Positions 1 through 6,050 of a stretch of 15,220 nucleotides of DNA are shown one piece after another. Origin of the DNA: Nocardia sp. NRRL S-836 (GTDB lineage: Bacteria; Actinomycetota; Actinomycetes; Mycobacteriales; Pseudonocardiaceae); NCBI RefSeq assembly GCF_001279525.1, contig NZ_LGDY01000152.1:1-15220 (forward strand). The letters are read 5' to 3'. The first letter of the stretch is position 1. Each line of letters opens with the position of its first letter. The notes under the pieces were generated by a model. The model was not told the origin of the DNA. It made no database searches and worked only from the letters and a program-made list of their open reading frames with translations. Both the position numbers and the translations under genes were made by a program.

Positions 1-72
1 CGATGACGGTGCGGGTCGCCGCCTGGCTTGCGGGAACGGTGCTGGCCGCAGGTGCTGCGGGGAGCCTGACCG

Positions 73-118
73 GCTCGCCAGACGATCAAAAAACCCTTCG
101 AATGCTCGACTGGCGAGC
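73..118. repeat. 9-bp perfect inverted repeat, 28-nt loop
   Basis: The arms GCTCGCCAG (73-81) and CTGGCGAGC (110-118) are exact reverse complements. The intervening A-rich run is unusual for this GC-rich DNA. A TCAAAAAAC word occurs in the loop and again near 138-146. No convincing gene covers 1-207: the frame opening with ATG at 3 begins like a signal peptide but then changes composition. The repeat could be a recombination scar or the end of a decayed element; the sequence alone does not decide. Confidence 0.4.
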
Positions 119-183
119 AAGGACGAACTGTGCTCTCAAAAAACTTCAAGCCACAGAGACCTCCTCGGTGGCAGATGTCCTAG

Positions 184-205
184 CTGCGTACAGAGCTGTA
201 CGCAG
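184..205. repeat. 22-bp palindrome (10-bp arms, 2-bp centre)
   Basis: The arms CTGCGTACAG (184-193) and CTGTACGCAG (196-205) are perfect reverse complements separated by AG. The palindrome lies directly after the minus-strand stop codon at 208-210. It could be a transcription terminator without a U-tract, as is frequent in actinomycetes, or a dimeric-repressor operator with a TGTAC-type half-site. No T-run follows on either strand. Confidence 0.55.
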
Positions 206-207
206 TC

Positions 208-378
208 CTACCGGACGTAGCCGAAGCGGCGTAGCTGCCGGATCAGCTCCACTTCGTCTTCGCCCACGGCGTTGACGAGTTGGGCGGCGGTGGGTCGGGA
301 GACCTGGGAGCGCCGGTACCGGCCGCCACGCTTGGCCAGCTCGCCGAACTGCCGCCCGATGCTCCGACTGGCGATCGC
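208..378 (-). pseudogene. unrecognised gene fragment, C-terminal end
   Basis: The minus frame ending with TAG at 208-210 reads like a natural protein over about its last 55 residues, ending in ELIRQLRRFGYVR. The segment is rich in Arg, Gly and charged helical residues. Further upstream (beyond about 378) the same frame becomes an Arg/Pro string typical of an antisense shadow, because it then overlaps the plus-strand HEPN-like gene. I read it as the truncated 3' end of a gene joined head-on to unrelated DNA. I do not recognise the family, and it may not be expressed. Confidence 0.3.
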
Positions 379-404
379 CTCGCGTCGACCCGGCGGCGGG
401 CTGG

Positions 405-887
405 ATGGCCTTCGTGGCGGCACCGGGCGACGGGTACGTCGTGTCGTTCGACCTGCGCCGCGACAAGTCACGGGTTCGTGACCACGTGCTGCTTGCACGG
501 GACTTCGTGGCAGCCGCGCATGAGTCCATCACCGCGAGCCGCCCAGGCCCCGCCGTCGAGGCGGCGTCCGCGGCCGCCGAGCTCGTGGTGAAGGCGATGC
601 ACCTGCTGCACGTCGTGCCGACTCAGAAGCGGGCTTCGCACGGAGCCCGTCTGACCTGGTTGAACTGGTACACGCGGCGAGACGGCAACGGATCGCCCGA
701 CTGGTATCCGGCGATGAAGCGGCTGGAAAGCCTGCGACCCGCTGCCCGGTACAGCGATGGAGGGTCGTTGCCCGATGCCGAAGAACTCGACGCCCTCCTT
801 GGCGAGATCGTCGAACTCGTCGACCACGCCGCGGCGCACGGCGGTGTCGACGAGGCAGAACACCCTCGCAGCGGTGACGCAGGCTGA
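405..887 (+). CDS. HEPN-domain-like protein, possibly 5'-truncated
   Basis: This 160-residue, mostly helical protein has the layout of HEPN proteins: a first long helix pair (about residues 25-65, with the AAAELVVKAMHLL segment), a histidine-containing linker around residue 79, a segment with LRPAARYSDG, and a final acidic helix. HEPN domains are common in toxin-antitoxin, abortive-infection and nucleotide-binding conflict proteins, many being ribonucleases. A canonical R-X4-6-H motif is not evident (only R-A-S-H), so catalysis is uncertain. The start is the ATG at 405, but the frame is open upstream and RVDPAAGW just before it looks coding, so the true N-terminus may be lost at the junction near 380. 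No good Shine-Dalgarno precedes the ATG. The tail beyond about residue 145 may be read-through. Confidence 0.55.
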   Translation: MAFVAAPGDGYVVSFDLRRDKSRVRDHVLLARDFVAAAHESITASRPGPAVEAASAAAELVVKAMHLLHVVPTQKRASHGARLTWLNWYTRRDGNGSPDWYPAMKRLESLRPAARYSDGGSLPDAEELDALLGEIVELVDHAAAHGGVDEAEHPRSGDAG

Positions 888-894
888 TTACCGC

Positions 895-1028
895 TGTCAC
901 CTGCCGGTGCGCTCGGCGCTCTACAGCCAAGGCGGTGTGACAAGTCGGCGTAGTTGTCACCTTCGCGCACTTACGTTCCGGCGGTGGGATCGCGATGGTT
1001 GCCACAAGCGGGTCACCTGGGTTGTCAC
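895..1028. repeat. cluster of TGTCAC/GTGACA motifs
   Basis: TGTCAC occurs at 895-900, 955-960 and 1023-1028, its reverse complement GTGACA at 937-942, and a partial GTCACC at 1012-1017. The spacing of the direct copies is about 60-68 nt. The stretch between the HEPN-like gene and the DnaE2 fragment has no credible ORF. Repeated sub-terminal motifs of this kind occur at the ends of IS21-type elements, which also start with TG and end with CA, but no transposase is present, so this is only a possible transposon-end remnant or regulatory array. Confidence 0.3.
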
Positions 1029-1052
1029 TGCCTAGGCGATGAACGCCTGGGG

Positions 1053-1082
1053 CGGCAGACCCCTGCCGCCGGGGGTCTGCCG
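1053..1082. terminator. strong GC-rich hairpin, terminator-like
   Basis: The arms CGGCAGACCCC (1053-1063) and GGGGTCTGCCG (1072-1082) pair perfectly over 11 bp around an 8-nt loop. There is no U-tract on either side, as in many actinomycete terminators. The hairpin could end transcription from the HEPN-like gene about 165 nt upstream, or insulate the DnaE2 relic that follows. Confidence 0.5.
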
Positions 1083-1139
1083 GAGAGATGGAGCGGCTAG
1101 CATGAGTGCGGGCTGAAACGCTGGCCCGCACCGTCTTCC

Positions 1140-1412
1140 GGACCCGGCCACGTTCCGCACGGCACCCGCGTGCTCGTCGGTGGTGCTCTTCCCCATCGCC
1201 AACGCCCGCCCAGCGCCGGCGGCGTGACGTTCCTGAACCTTGAGGACGAGATGGGGATGCTCAACGTCGTCGTCAGCCCCGGTGCGTGGAACCGCTACGG
1301 CAAGATCGCCCAGCCCAGCTCCGCCCTGCTCGTCCGCGGAGTCCTCGAGCGTGACCGCGGCTCGATCAACGTGCTCGCCGACCGGATTGACCAGTTCATC
1401 ATCGCGAACTGA
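1140..1412 (+). pseudogene. dnaE2: DnaE2 (error-prone Pol III alpha) C-terminal fragment
   Basis: The translated segment contains HGTRVLVGG, HRQRP, GGVTFLNLEDE, GMLNVVVSPG and LLVRGVLER, the OB-fold signature found at the extreme C-terminus of actinobacterial DnaE2/ImuC, the translesion polymerase used with ImuB in SOS mutagenesis. Only about 90 of the roughly 1050-1100 residues expected are present; the frame meets TAG at 1098-1100, and no polymerase core lies upstream. It ends at its own TGA at 1410-1412. The nearest in-frame start is GTG at 1170, inside the domain. This is a 3' scrap left by a rearrangement, and it cannot encode a polymerase. The identification is strong; expression is doubtful. 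Confidence 0.8.
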
Positions 1413-1470
1413 CGGCGCAGCAGCGTGCTCAGCAGCCGCTGACGGCGGCGGCGGTCGCGTGGACCCAACG

Positions 1471-1665
1471 TCACCAGGAGTTGAGCTCGCCGGCCGCCGG
1501 GAGGCGCGCGTCCTTCGACCCGATCAAGCACGGCCTTGACGGTGTCCGGCGGTGTGCGGCCGCGGCCCGTTCGTGCTTGTGCGGTGCCCAAAACGATGCG
1601 TGCAGCAGGCTGAGGGTCTCCAGCGTCTCCTGGGCCTGCGGGACCGGACCTGTGTTCGTGTCCAT
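1471..1665 (-). CDS. possible small ORF, unknown
   Basis: From ATG at 1663-1665 the minus strand encodes about 64 residues beginning MDTNTGPVPQAQETLETL and continuing with LLHASFWAPHKHERAAAAH. The first half has a natural composition; the second half looks less so, and a neighbouring frame (DTVKAVLDRVEGR near 1540) seems to continue it. That suggests a frame break in a decayed gene. No clear RBS precedes the start. I do not recognise the family. The rest of 1413-1828 holds nothing else I can support. Confidence 0.22.
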   Translation of the reverse strand: MDTNTGPVPQAQETLETLSLLHASFWAPHKHERAAAAHRRTPSRPCLIGSKDARLPAAGELNSW

Positions 1666-1828
1666 GTGCTCGGGGTCAGGCACCGTCGCCTCAGTCCCGG
1701 AGGTGCGCTTGCGCCCCCGGCAGGCGCCGCGTGCTCATGATCCGGTCCCTTCGGTGGTGTCAATCCGGATTGGGCTGTTGGTGTTGTTCTCCGGCTGAGC
1801 ACGCCGCTCATCGGGTAAGAACCTTCGG

Positions 1829-1990
1829 GTGCGAAGGACCTGCAGCTATACCGAGGCCGTGAAGATCCTTGGCGGCAAGGACCATCCGGTCGTGGCCGCC
1901 ATGGACAAGGCTGTGGGCGGCGCGCTGCTGGCCAGCTCACTCGGCGTCGTGCAGCGTCTGCAGGAGGCGGGCGATGTCCTCTTCGTCGCG
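1829..1990 (+). pseudogene. NACHT-protein N-terminal helical domain fragment
   Basis: From GTG at 1829 the frame reads CSYTEAVKILGGKDHPVVAA followed by MDKAVGGALLASS. This matches the start of the N-terminal helical domain that precedes NACHT ATPase modules in many actinobacterial NLR-like proteins (pattern LSYxDAVxLLGG, then a VGGxLLA helix). After about residue 50 the similarity stops and the frame turns to ordinary high-GC noise; no P-loop follows. It is a truncated 5' scrap of a STAND gene. No good Shine-Dalgarno is seen. The family assignment rests on recalled motif resemblance. Confidence 0.55.
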
Positions 1991-2219
1991 CCGGTAGCAG
2001 GTCGACGTGCCAGCCTGGCATGCGTCAGCGCAACCGTGACAGAGGGCTACGCATATTTACCTGGGATCACGCTGCGCAGGCGCCAAACGTGGACTCAACT
2101 CACCAAGCAGGCTATTGGCATCGAATCGGCACGGCGCTACGTTGCAGATTGCCGCAGTTGCTGCGGTCGACCGGGAGGAGCCCGGCGGCACGCGATCACG
2201 TACCGCCGGAGTCCATCCG

Positions 2220-2435
2220 TCACAAGTTCAGGTTTTCAAGAACGGTCAAGATCAACTGAACAACCTGAACGATCAGGTCAGGGTCCACGTAGCGTTGACC
2301 GGAGGGCCAACTCCGGTTGCGCTCGTGGCCCGACTTGCCGCTCCGATCAGACTCGTGACCGGAGTTGCCCTGCCGGGAAGGGTCCCGTCGCTCCTTGCCT
2401 CGACGTTTCCCGGCCCTTTTGCGGCGTCTTGCCAT
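2220..2435 (-). CDS. small highly basic protein, unknown function
   Basis: This 71-residue protein starts at the ATG at 2433-2435, chosen because GGAGAAGAG stands about 7 nt upstream; a longer form from an in-frame start at 2459 is possible. The N-terminal half begins MARRRKRAGKRRGKERR and is followed by a Ser/Gly/His-rich linker with two near-copies of SGHExxRS. The C-terminus is a hydrophobic/amphipathic helix, DPDLIVQVVQLILTVLENLN. Composition suggests nucleic-acid or ribosome contact at the N-terminus and a protein- or membrane-binding helix at the C-terminus. I do not recognise the family. It is the only intact-looking ORF between the two STAND relics. Confidence 0.5.
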   Translation of the reverse strand: MARRRKRAGKRRGKERRDPSRQGNSGHESDRSGKSGHERNRSWPSGQRYVDPDLIVQVVQLILTVLENLNL

Positions 2436-2534
2436 GGTGATCTCTTCTCCGCCGACCATCCATCGCGGGTGGCGTCGGCCTTCCCAACCCGAGAGTCGCC
2501 GGGAAGGAAGTAGAGATCCTCATGGGCGGTTTTT

Positions 2535-2549
2535 GCAGCTAGAAGCTGC
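2535..2549. repeat. 6-3-6 perfect inverted repeat
   Basis: GCAGCT (2535-2540) and AGCTGC (2544-2549) flank AGA, preceded by a short T-run. It sits about 100 nt upstream of the small basic gene's start on the minus strand and could be an operator for it. No gene is supported in 2436-2794, apart from several inverted repeats. Confidence 0.3.
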
Positions 2550-2562
2550 TTACGCCCCTTCC

Positions 2563-2612
2563 GGTGTTGATGTTCTTACACCTGCGTAACTCTGTCTCAA
2601 GGTGTATGCACC
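2563..2612. repeat. overlapping, mutually exclusive inverted repeats
   Basis: GGTGT (2563-2567) can pair with ACACC (2578-2582). ACACCT (2578-2583) can instead pair with AGGTGT (2600-2605). GGTGT (2601-2605) can also pair with GCACC (2608-2612) with one wobble. Such alternatives resemble an attenuator, but the arms are short and chance is a real explanation. Confidence 0.2.
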
Positions 2613-2645
2613 GCCAAGCCGCCACGAGGGGGAAGTCTGGCGCTA

Positions 2646-2708
2646 CGCAGCGTGTGAACATGACTGGAATGTGACGGTCGTTACGTGATTAGCGAAGGAC
2701 ACGCTGCG
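2646..2708. repeat. 10-bp perfect inverted repeat, 43-nt spacer
   Basis: CGCAGCGTGT (2646-2655) and ACACGCTGCG (2699-2708) are exact reverse complements. A direct GACACGC repeat (2698-2704, 2708-2714) overlaps the right arm. No ORF spans it. It could be the ends of a tiny miniature element, a replication or partition-like site, or an operator pair. Confidence 0.35.
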
Positions 2709-2794
2709 ACACGCCGTAAGTCTGTGACGCTCTGGAGTTGACGAAGCGTCTGCGCACGTGAAATTCTCGGCAGAGGTAAAAGAAACTTTACGTA

Positions 2795-2985
2795 GTGCCT
2801 CTGGAGGAGGCGTCACCGCTTGAGCGGTGGCCGAGCGGCCGGTATGTGATGCACGACTTGGTCGGCGCCTACGTCACCGCCACGGCTACCGCCCTGCCCG
2901 ACGACATGCGGGAGATCGGGTCTTCGGCCCGGACCACCCCGACGTTCGATGCACCAGGGAGCGGTTGGACCTGTGGAGTGGAAGC
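2795..2985 (+). pseudogene. AfsR/NB-ARC regulator fragment
   Basis: The frame from GTG at 2795 reads LEEASPLERW, then GRYVMHDLVGAYV and LPDDMRE. This is the winged-helix end of the NB-ARC module (the MHD motif, here MHDL) that precedes the TPR region in AfsR/SARP-type STAND regulators (family pattern GRYRxHDLLRAYA...LPDDERR). Only about 45 residues are recognisable; neither the P-loop upstream nor the TPR region downstream is present. Past about 2930 the frame loses similarity and then overlaps the 3' end of the minus-strand caspase/STAND gene. It is an internal scrap of a second STAND gene. The GGAGGAGG near 2803 lies inside the frame and is not its RBS. Confidence 0.6.
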
Positions 2986-3013
2986 GACCCAGAACACAAG
3001 TGACGCCTGCACC

Positions 3014-4629
3014 TCAGTCGAGCTCTTCGAGCCCCTTGGGCTTGTCCAGCTCGGCTTCTGCCGGGGGCTGGTTGTCCAACAGGCGGCGGACGGCGAAGCG
3101 GGCGTCGAGAAAGGACGGTGCTACGGCCGTGGCGATGAGGTGGGCCAGCCGGTCTTGGCCGGGCAACCGGGTCAGTAGGTAGTCGGTGATGTCGTGGATC
3201 GCGTCTGCGCCATCGGTGCGCAGCGGGGTGAGGGCGGTCCCGAAGCGGCGCAGAAGGTCGAGCAGGCCCGCTTCGGCGGCTGAGCCGGGTTGGCCGGGTG
3301 CGCTGCTGCGTACGCCGACGATGAGACGGACACGGCGGTGGCGTAACAGTGGTCCGATGAGGTCGGTGGCGGTGTGCGCCGGTGCGACGGCTTCGTCCAG
3401 ACCGTCGATGACGATGGTGATCGGGCGGCCGGGCTCGAACTGGTCGAGAACCTGGTGGCGCAGGGTGGCTGTGCGGCCGCCGACGTCGGCGGTGTGGGCA
3501 GGAGTGACGCCGGCGGCGGTGAGTAGTTGTTCGGTGATCTCCTCGGTGGTCTTGTTGCGCGCCAGTACCGCCAGGTCGACCGACCCTGGCGGTGGGACGG
3601 TATCCGGGTCCGCGGAAGCCACGGCGTCGGCGTAGTGCGGGTTGGCCAGAAAGTCAGGATCGCTGAGGGTCACCGCGCGGGCGATGATCGCCGACTTGCC
3701 TGTGCCCGCGGCGCCGGTGATCACGAGCATTCCGGTTCCGTAGGTGAGGAATCGGGCGAGCTGGGTGGTGAGCTCGCCTCGCCCGGTGAAGTACCAGCCG
3801 GGGTCGGTGGCCGAGATTCTGCCGCTGGCGCGGTCGAGCCAGTAGTCCAGCTCGCGGGTCGGGGCGGCGAGCTGGCGGCGGGACTTGCCGACGAGAGTGG
3901 GCGGTGGTGGCCGGTAGCCCGGGTTGGGTAGGCAGAGGGTCGGCTCGGCGCGGTCGCCTTCTTGCAGGACGTGGCGGATCTGCAGCACGCTCGTTCCGGC
4001 GTCGGCCAGCCTGCGGCAGGCGGCCTCGAGTTCGCGGACGAACTCGTCGATGCTCAGCAGCGGTGCCGTGTAGCCGGCTCGTTCGGTAAGGAATCGGTGG
4101 GTTTCGCCGAGTACAACGGTGAATTCGCTGGCGCGTGGCATTTCGTCGAAGTCGGCGGTGGTGAGCACGGTCAGCGAGGCGTGTCTGCGTTCGGCGGGCA
4201 GGTCCTTGCGCAGCTGGGCAAGTTCGGCGTCGAGTTCGCCGGCGAAGCAGCTGTTCACGATCACCAGTACGTGTCGGGCGTGGGAGGCGAGCGCGGCGGC
4301 GATGAGGTCCGCGGTGGGGTAGCCGCGTGCGAGGTGGTGACCGTGTGGGGTGTCGGGCAGCATCAGGTAGTGGCGGCCCGATCCAGACCGGACGCCGTGG
4401 CCGGTGACGTAAACGACCGCGGTGTCGGCGTCGGTCATGTCGCGTAGCTGGTGTGCGATGGCCTCGACGTCCCGGCGGGTGGTCAGTGGCTCAGCAGTGA
4501 TAGCGGTCAGTGCGCGGTCGCCAAGCTAAAATCGGCCCATACCGTGGCGGCCAGAGCAAGCTGGTCGTCGATGGCGGCGGTGATCTGGCCGTCGCGGATG
4601 GCGAACAGGTACAGCGTGCGGCTGGCCAT
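3014..4629 (-). CDS. caspase-like / STAND ATPase, sensorless, 5' frame break
   Basis: The main frame (ATG at 4438, 474 residues) has the caspase-clan dyad: His14 in YVTGHG and Cys64 in IVNSCFAG. A P-loop GAAGTGKSA (242-250) and Walker B IVIDGLDEA (342-350) follow, preceded by the linker GWYFTGR. This is a self-processing peptidase fused to a STAND switch. The caspase fold's first strand is missing from this frame but is encoded just upstream in another: ATG at 4627-4629, behind AAGAGGG, gives MASRTLYLFAIRDGQ and stays open to TGA at 4507. A -1 shift between about 4507 and 4528 would join the two halves (continuing DRALTAITAEPL). No classical slippery heptamer is seen, so an inactivating indel or a sequence error is likely. 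The protein ends shortly after the NTPase with no WD40 or TPR sensor, unlike its paralogue at 6047. It is divergent from the hydrolase operon. Confidence 0.85.
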
Positions 4630-4680
4630 CCCTGGGGACCCTCTTGATGTGGCGATGTAACACACCTATCGCCGACGGGG

Positions 4681-4690
4681 ACGTTAACGT
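4681..4690. promoter_or_regulatory. 10-bp perfect palindrome, candidate operator
   Basis: ACGTTAACGT reads identically on both strands and is AT-rich against a GC-rich background. It lies 4 nt from a second inverted repeat and centrally between two divergent starts. No cognate regulator gene is visible in the window. Confidence 0.45.
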
Positions 4691-4693
4691 TGC

Positions 4694-4708
4694 GTGACAC
4701 CCTGTCAC
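4694..4708. promoter_or_regulatory. GTGACA-N3-TGTCAC inverted repeat, candidate operator
   Basis: Perfect 6-bp arms (4694-4699 and 4703-4708) flank CCC, ending 4 nt before the hydrolase RBS. A dimeric regulator bound here would block initiation of the hydrolase/caspase-WD40 operon. It could alternatively be a short mRNA hairpin just upstream of the RBS. Confidence 0.5.
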
Positions 4709-4721
4709 CTCTGGAGGATGG

Positions 4722-6050
4722 ATGACACCGGACGCGGTGATGGTGGTGCCCGGCATCATGGGCAGCGAGCTGATGGACACCACCACGGGGCAGACGCTCT
4801 GGGGCTTGCGGCCGAAATTGTTGGTGTCGGCATTGATGGCGGGGTTGGAGCCCCTGGCGCTCACCGACGCGGAACGCCGCGGGGACACCAGCCGGGTCAA
4901 GCCCGTGGGTCTGCTGAAGTTTCCCGCCTACCTGCCCGGGCTGACCGGGCTGGAGCCCTACACCGGCCTGGTGCGGGAGCTGCGGGGTGTGGTGCGCCAT
5001 CCCAGCGCGGTCGCCGAGTTCGCCTACGACTGGCGGTTGCCGGTCAAGCGCAACGCCGCGCTGCTCGCCGACGCCGTCGACGCGCACCTCGAGTCGTGGC
5101 GTGCACGCAGCGGCCGGTCGGACGCGCGGATCGTGCTGGTGGCCCACTCGATGGGCGGACTGCTGTGCCAGGCGATGGCTCCCAACGATCAGGTGCGCGC
5201 CACGCTCACCCTGGGCACCCCGTTCGACGGCGCGGCCAAAGCCGCAGTGATGCTCTCCCCCACGACCGGACGGCTGCAACGGCGGTTGCGGGCGGCCGCG
5301 GTGACCATGCCCGGTCTTTACGACCTGCTGCCCGCCTACCGCTGCGTCGACACCGGCAATGACGTCCGCCGGCTCACCGTCGCCGACATCGTGGACTTGG
5401 GTGGCGACGAGGACCTCGCCGCCGCAGCCTTTACCGCGCGAGCCCAGCGGGCGGCGACCGCGCTGCCACAGCACTGGGCGCTGATCGGCGTGGAACAACC
5501 CACGATGTCGTCGCTGACGCTGAACGCAGGCACAGCCAGCGGCACCTACGACACCTTCAAGCTTCACGACGACGGCGAGCTGGTTCGCGACGAGCACGGC
5601 CGGCTGCGGCGCAGTCCCGGCTTCGGTGACGGCACTGTGCCCCGCAATTCCGCGGTCCCCCACCACCAGGACCGGCACATGGTCCTGGCGCAGCAACACA
5701 CCACGCTGGCGCAGTCCGACGAGGCCATCATCTTCGCCCGCGACATCGTGGAGCACGGCCGCGGCGCGAAAGAACCCCGGCTCGGCGACGGCGACATCGG
5801 CCTCGTCCTACCGGATGTCGTGTCGCCTGGCCAGGAGTGGACCGGAACGCTCAGCGGCATCAATGGCCCTTTCCACGTCGCCTGCCTCCTGACTGACGCC
5901 GACACCGGCATGGTCGTGGATCGCCCGACGCCCTACCGCCGCGACGGCCAGGTAGGGATCACCGGTGTGGCGGATCGGCCGGGGCTCTACCGGCTGCGCG
6001 TCGACGGCGGCAGTACCCCGGTCGTGCAGTTCCTCCTGGCGGTGCCGTGA
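4722..6050 (+). CDS. LCAT/PDAT-like alpha/beta-hydrolase (lipase/acyltransferase)
   Basis: This 442-residue protein has no signal peptide. It begins with VVPGIMGSEL, the oxyanion-side motif of lecithin:cholesterol acyltransferase-type hydrolases. The nucleophile elbow is LVAHSMGG with Ser143, the acid is Asp303 in FGDGTVP, and the base is His326 in QQHTTLA, so the triad is complete. TLGTPFDG (163-170) is another family hallmark. Residues about 355-442 form a separate, probably beta-sandwich C-terminal domain. Relatives act on glycerolipid or sterol ester bonds; a cytoplasmic form next to NLR-like genes suggests an effector that attacks membrane lipids, which is inference. The ATG at 4722 has GGAGG 4 nt upstream (tight); Met7 at 4740 is an alternative. 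The TGA overlaps the next gene's GTG (GTGA), so the two are translationally coupled. Confidence 0.88.
   Translation: MTPDAVMVVPGIMGSELMDTTTGQTLWGLRPKLLVSALMAGLEPLALTDAERRGDTSRVKPVGLLKFPAYLPGLTGLEPYTGLVRELRGVVRHPSAVAEFAYDWRLPVKRNAALLADAVDAHLESWRARSGRSDARIVLVAHSMGGLLCQAMAPNDQVRATLTLGTPFDGAAKAAVMLSPTTGRLQRRLRAAAVTMPGLYDLLPAYRCVDTGNDVRRLTVADIVDLGGDEDLAAAAFTARAQRAATALPQHWALIGVEQPTMSSLTLNAGTASGTYDTFKLHDDGELVRDEHGRLRRSPGFGDGTVPRNSAVPHHQDRHMVLAQQHTTLAQSDEAIIFARDIVEHGRGAKEPRLGDGDIGLVLPDVVSPGQEWTGTLSGINGPFHVACLLTDADTGMVVDRPTPYRRDGQVGITGVADRPGLYRLRVDGGSTPVVQFLLAVP

Larger units (their letters stand above)
4630..4721. promoter_or_regulatory. divergent promoter/operator region
   Basis: This 92-nt gap separates the starts of the caspase/STAND gene (minus) and the hydrolase (plus), so both promoters must lie in or next to it. 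Rightward, TTGATG (4644-4649) and TATCGC (4667-4672) are 17 nt apart, but the -10 is poor. The hydrolase RBS GGAGG is at 4713-4717. Shared control of both units is likely from this geometry; exact promoters are not certain. Confidence 0.5.

Noticed and set aside
2020..2513. Plus-strand ORFs of 79 and 132 residues
   Set aside because: Irregular composition, no RBS, and they overlap the better-supported minus-strand small basic gene.
4507..4528. Programmed -1 ribosomal frameshift in the caspase/STAND gene
   Set aside because: The local sequence has no X-XXY-YYZ slippery heptamer and no obvious stem-loop at the right distance, so an indel is the simpler explanation.
4491..5756. 421-residue minus-strand ORF opposite the hydrolase
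   Set aside because: It is antisense to a gene with a complete catalytic triad; its His/Gly/Gln-rich composition is the usual shadow in high-GC DNA.
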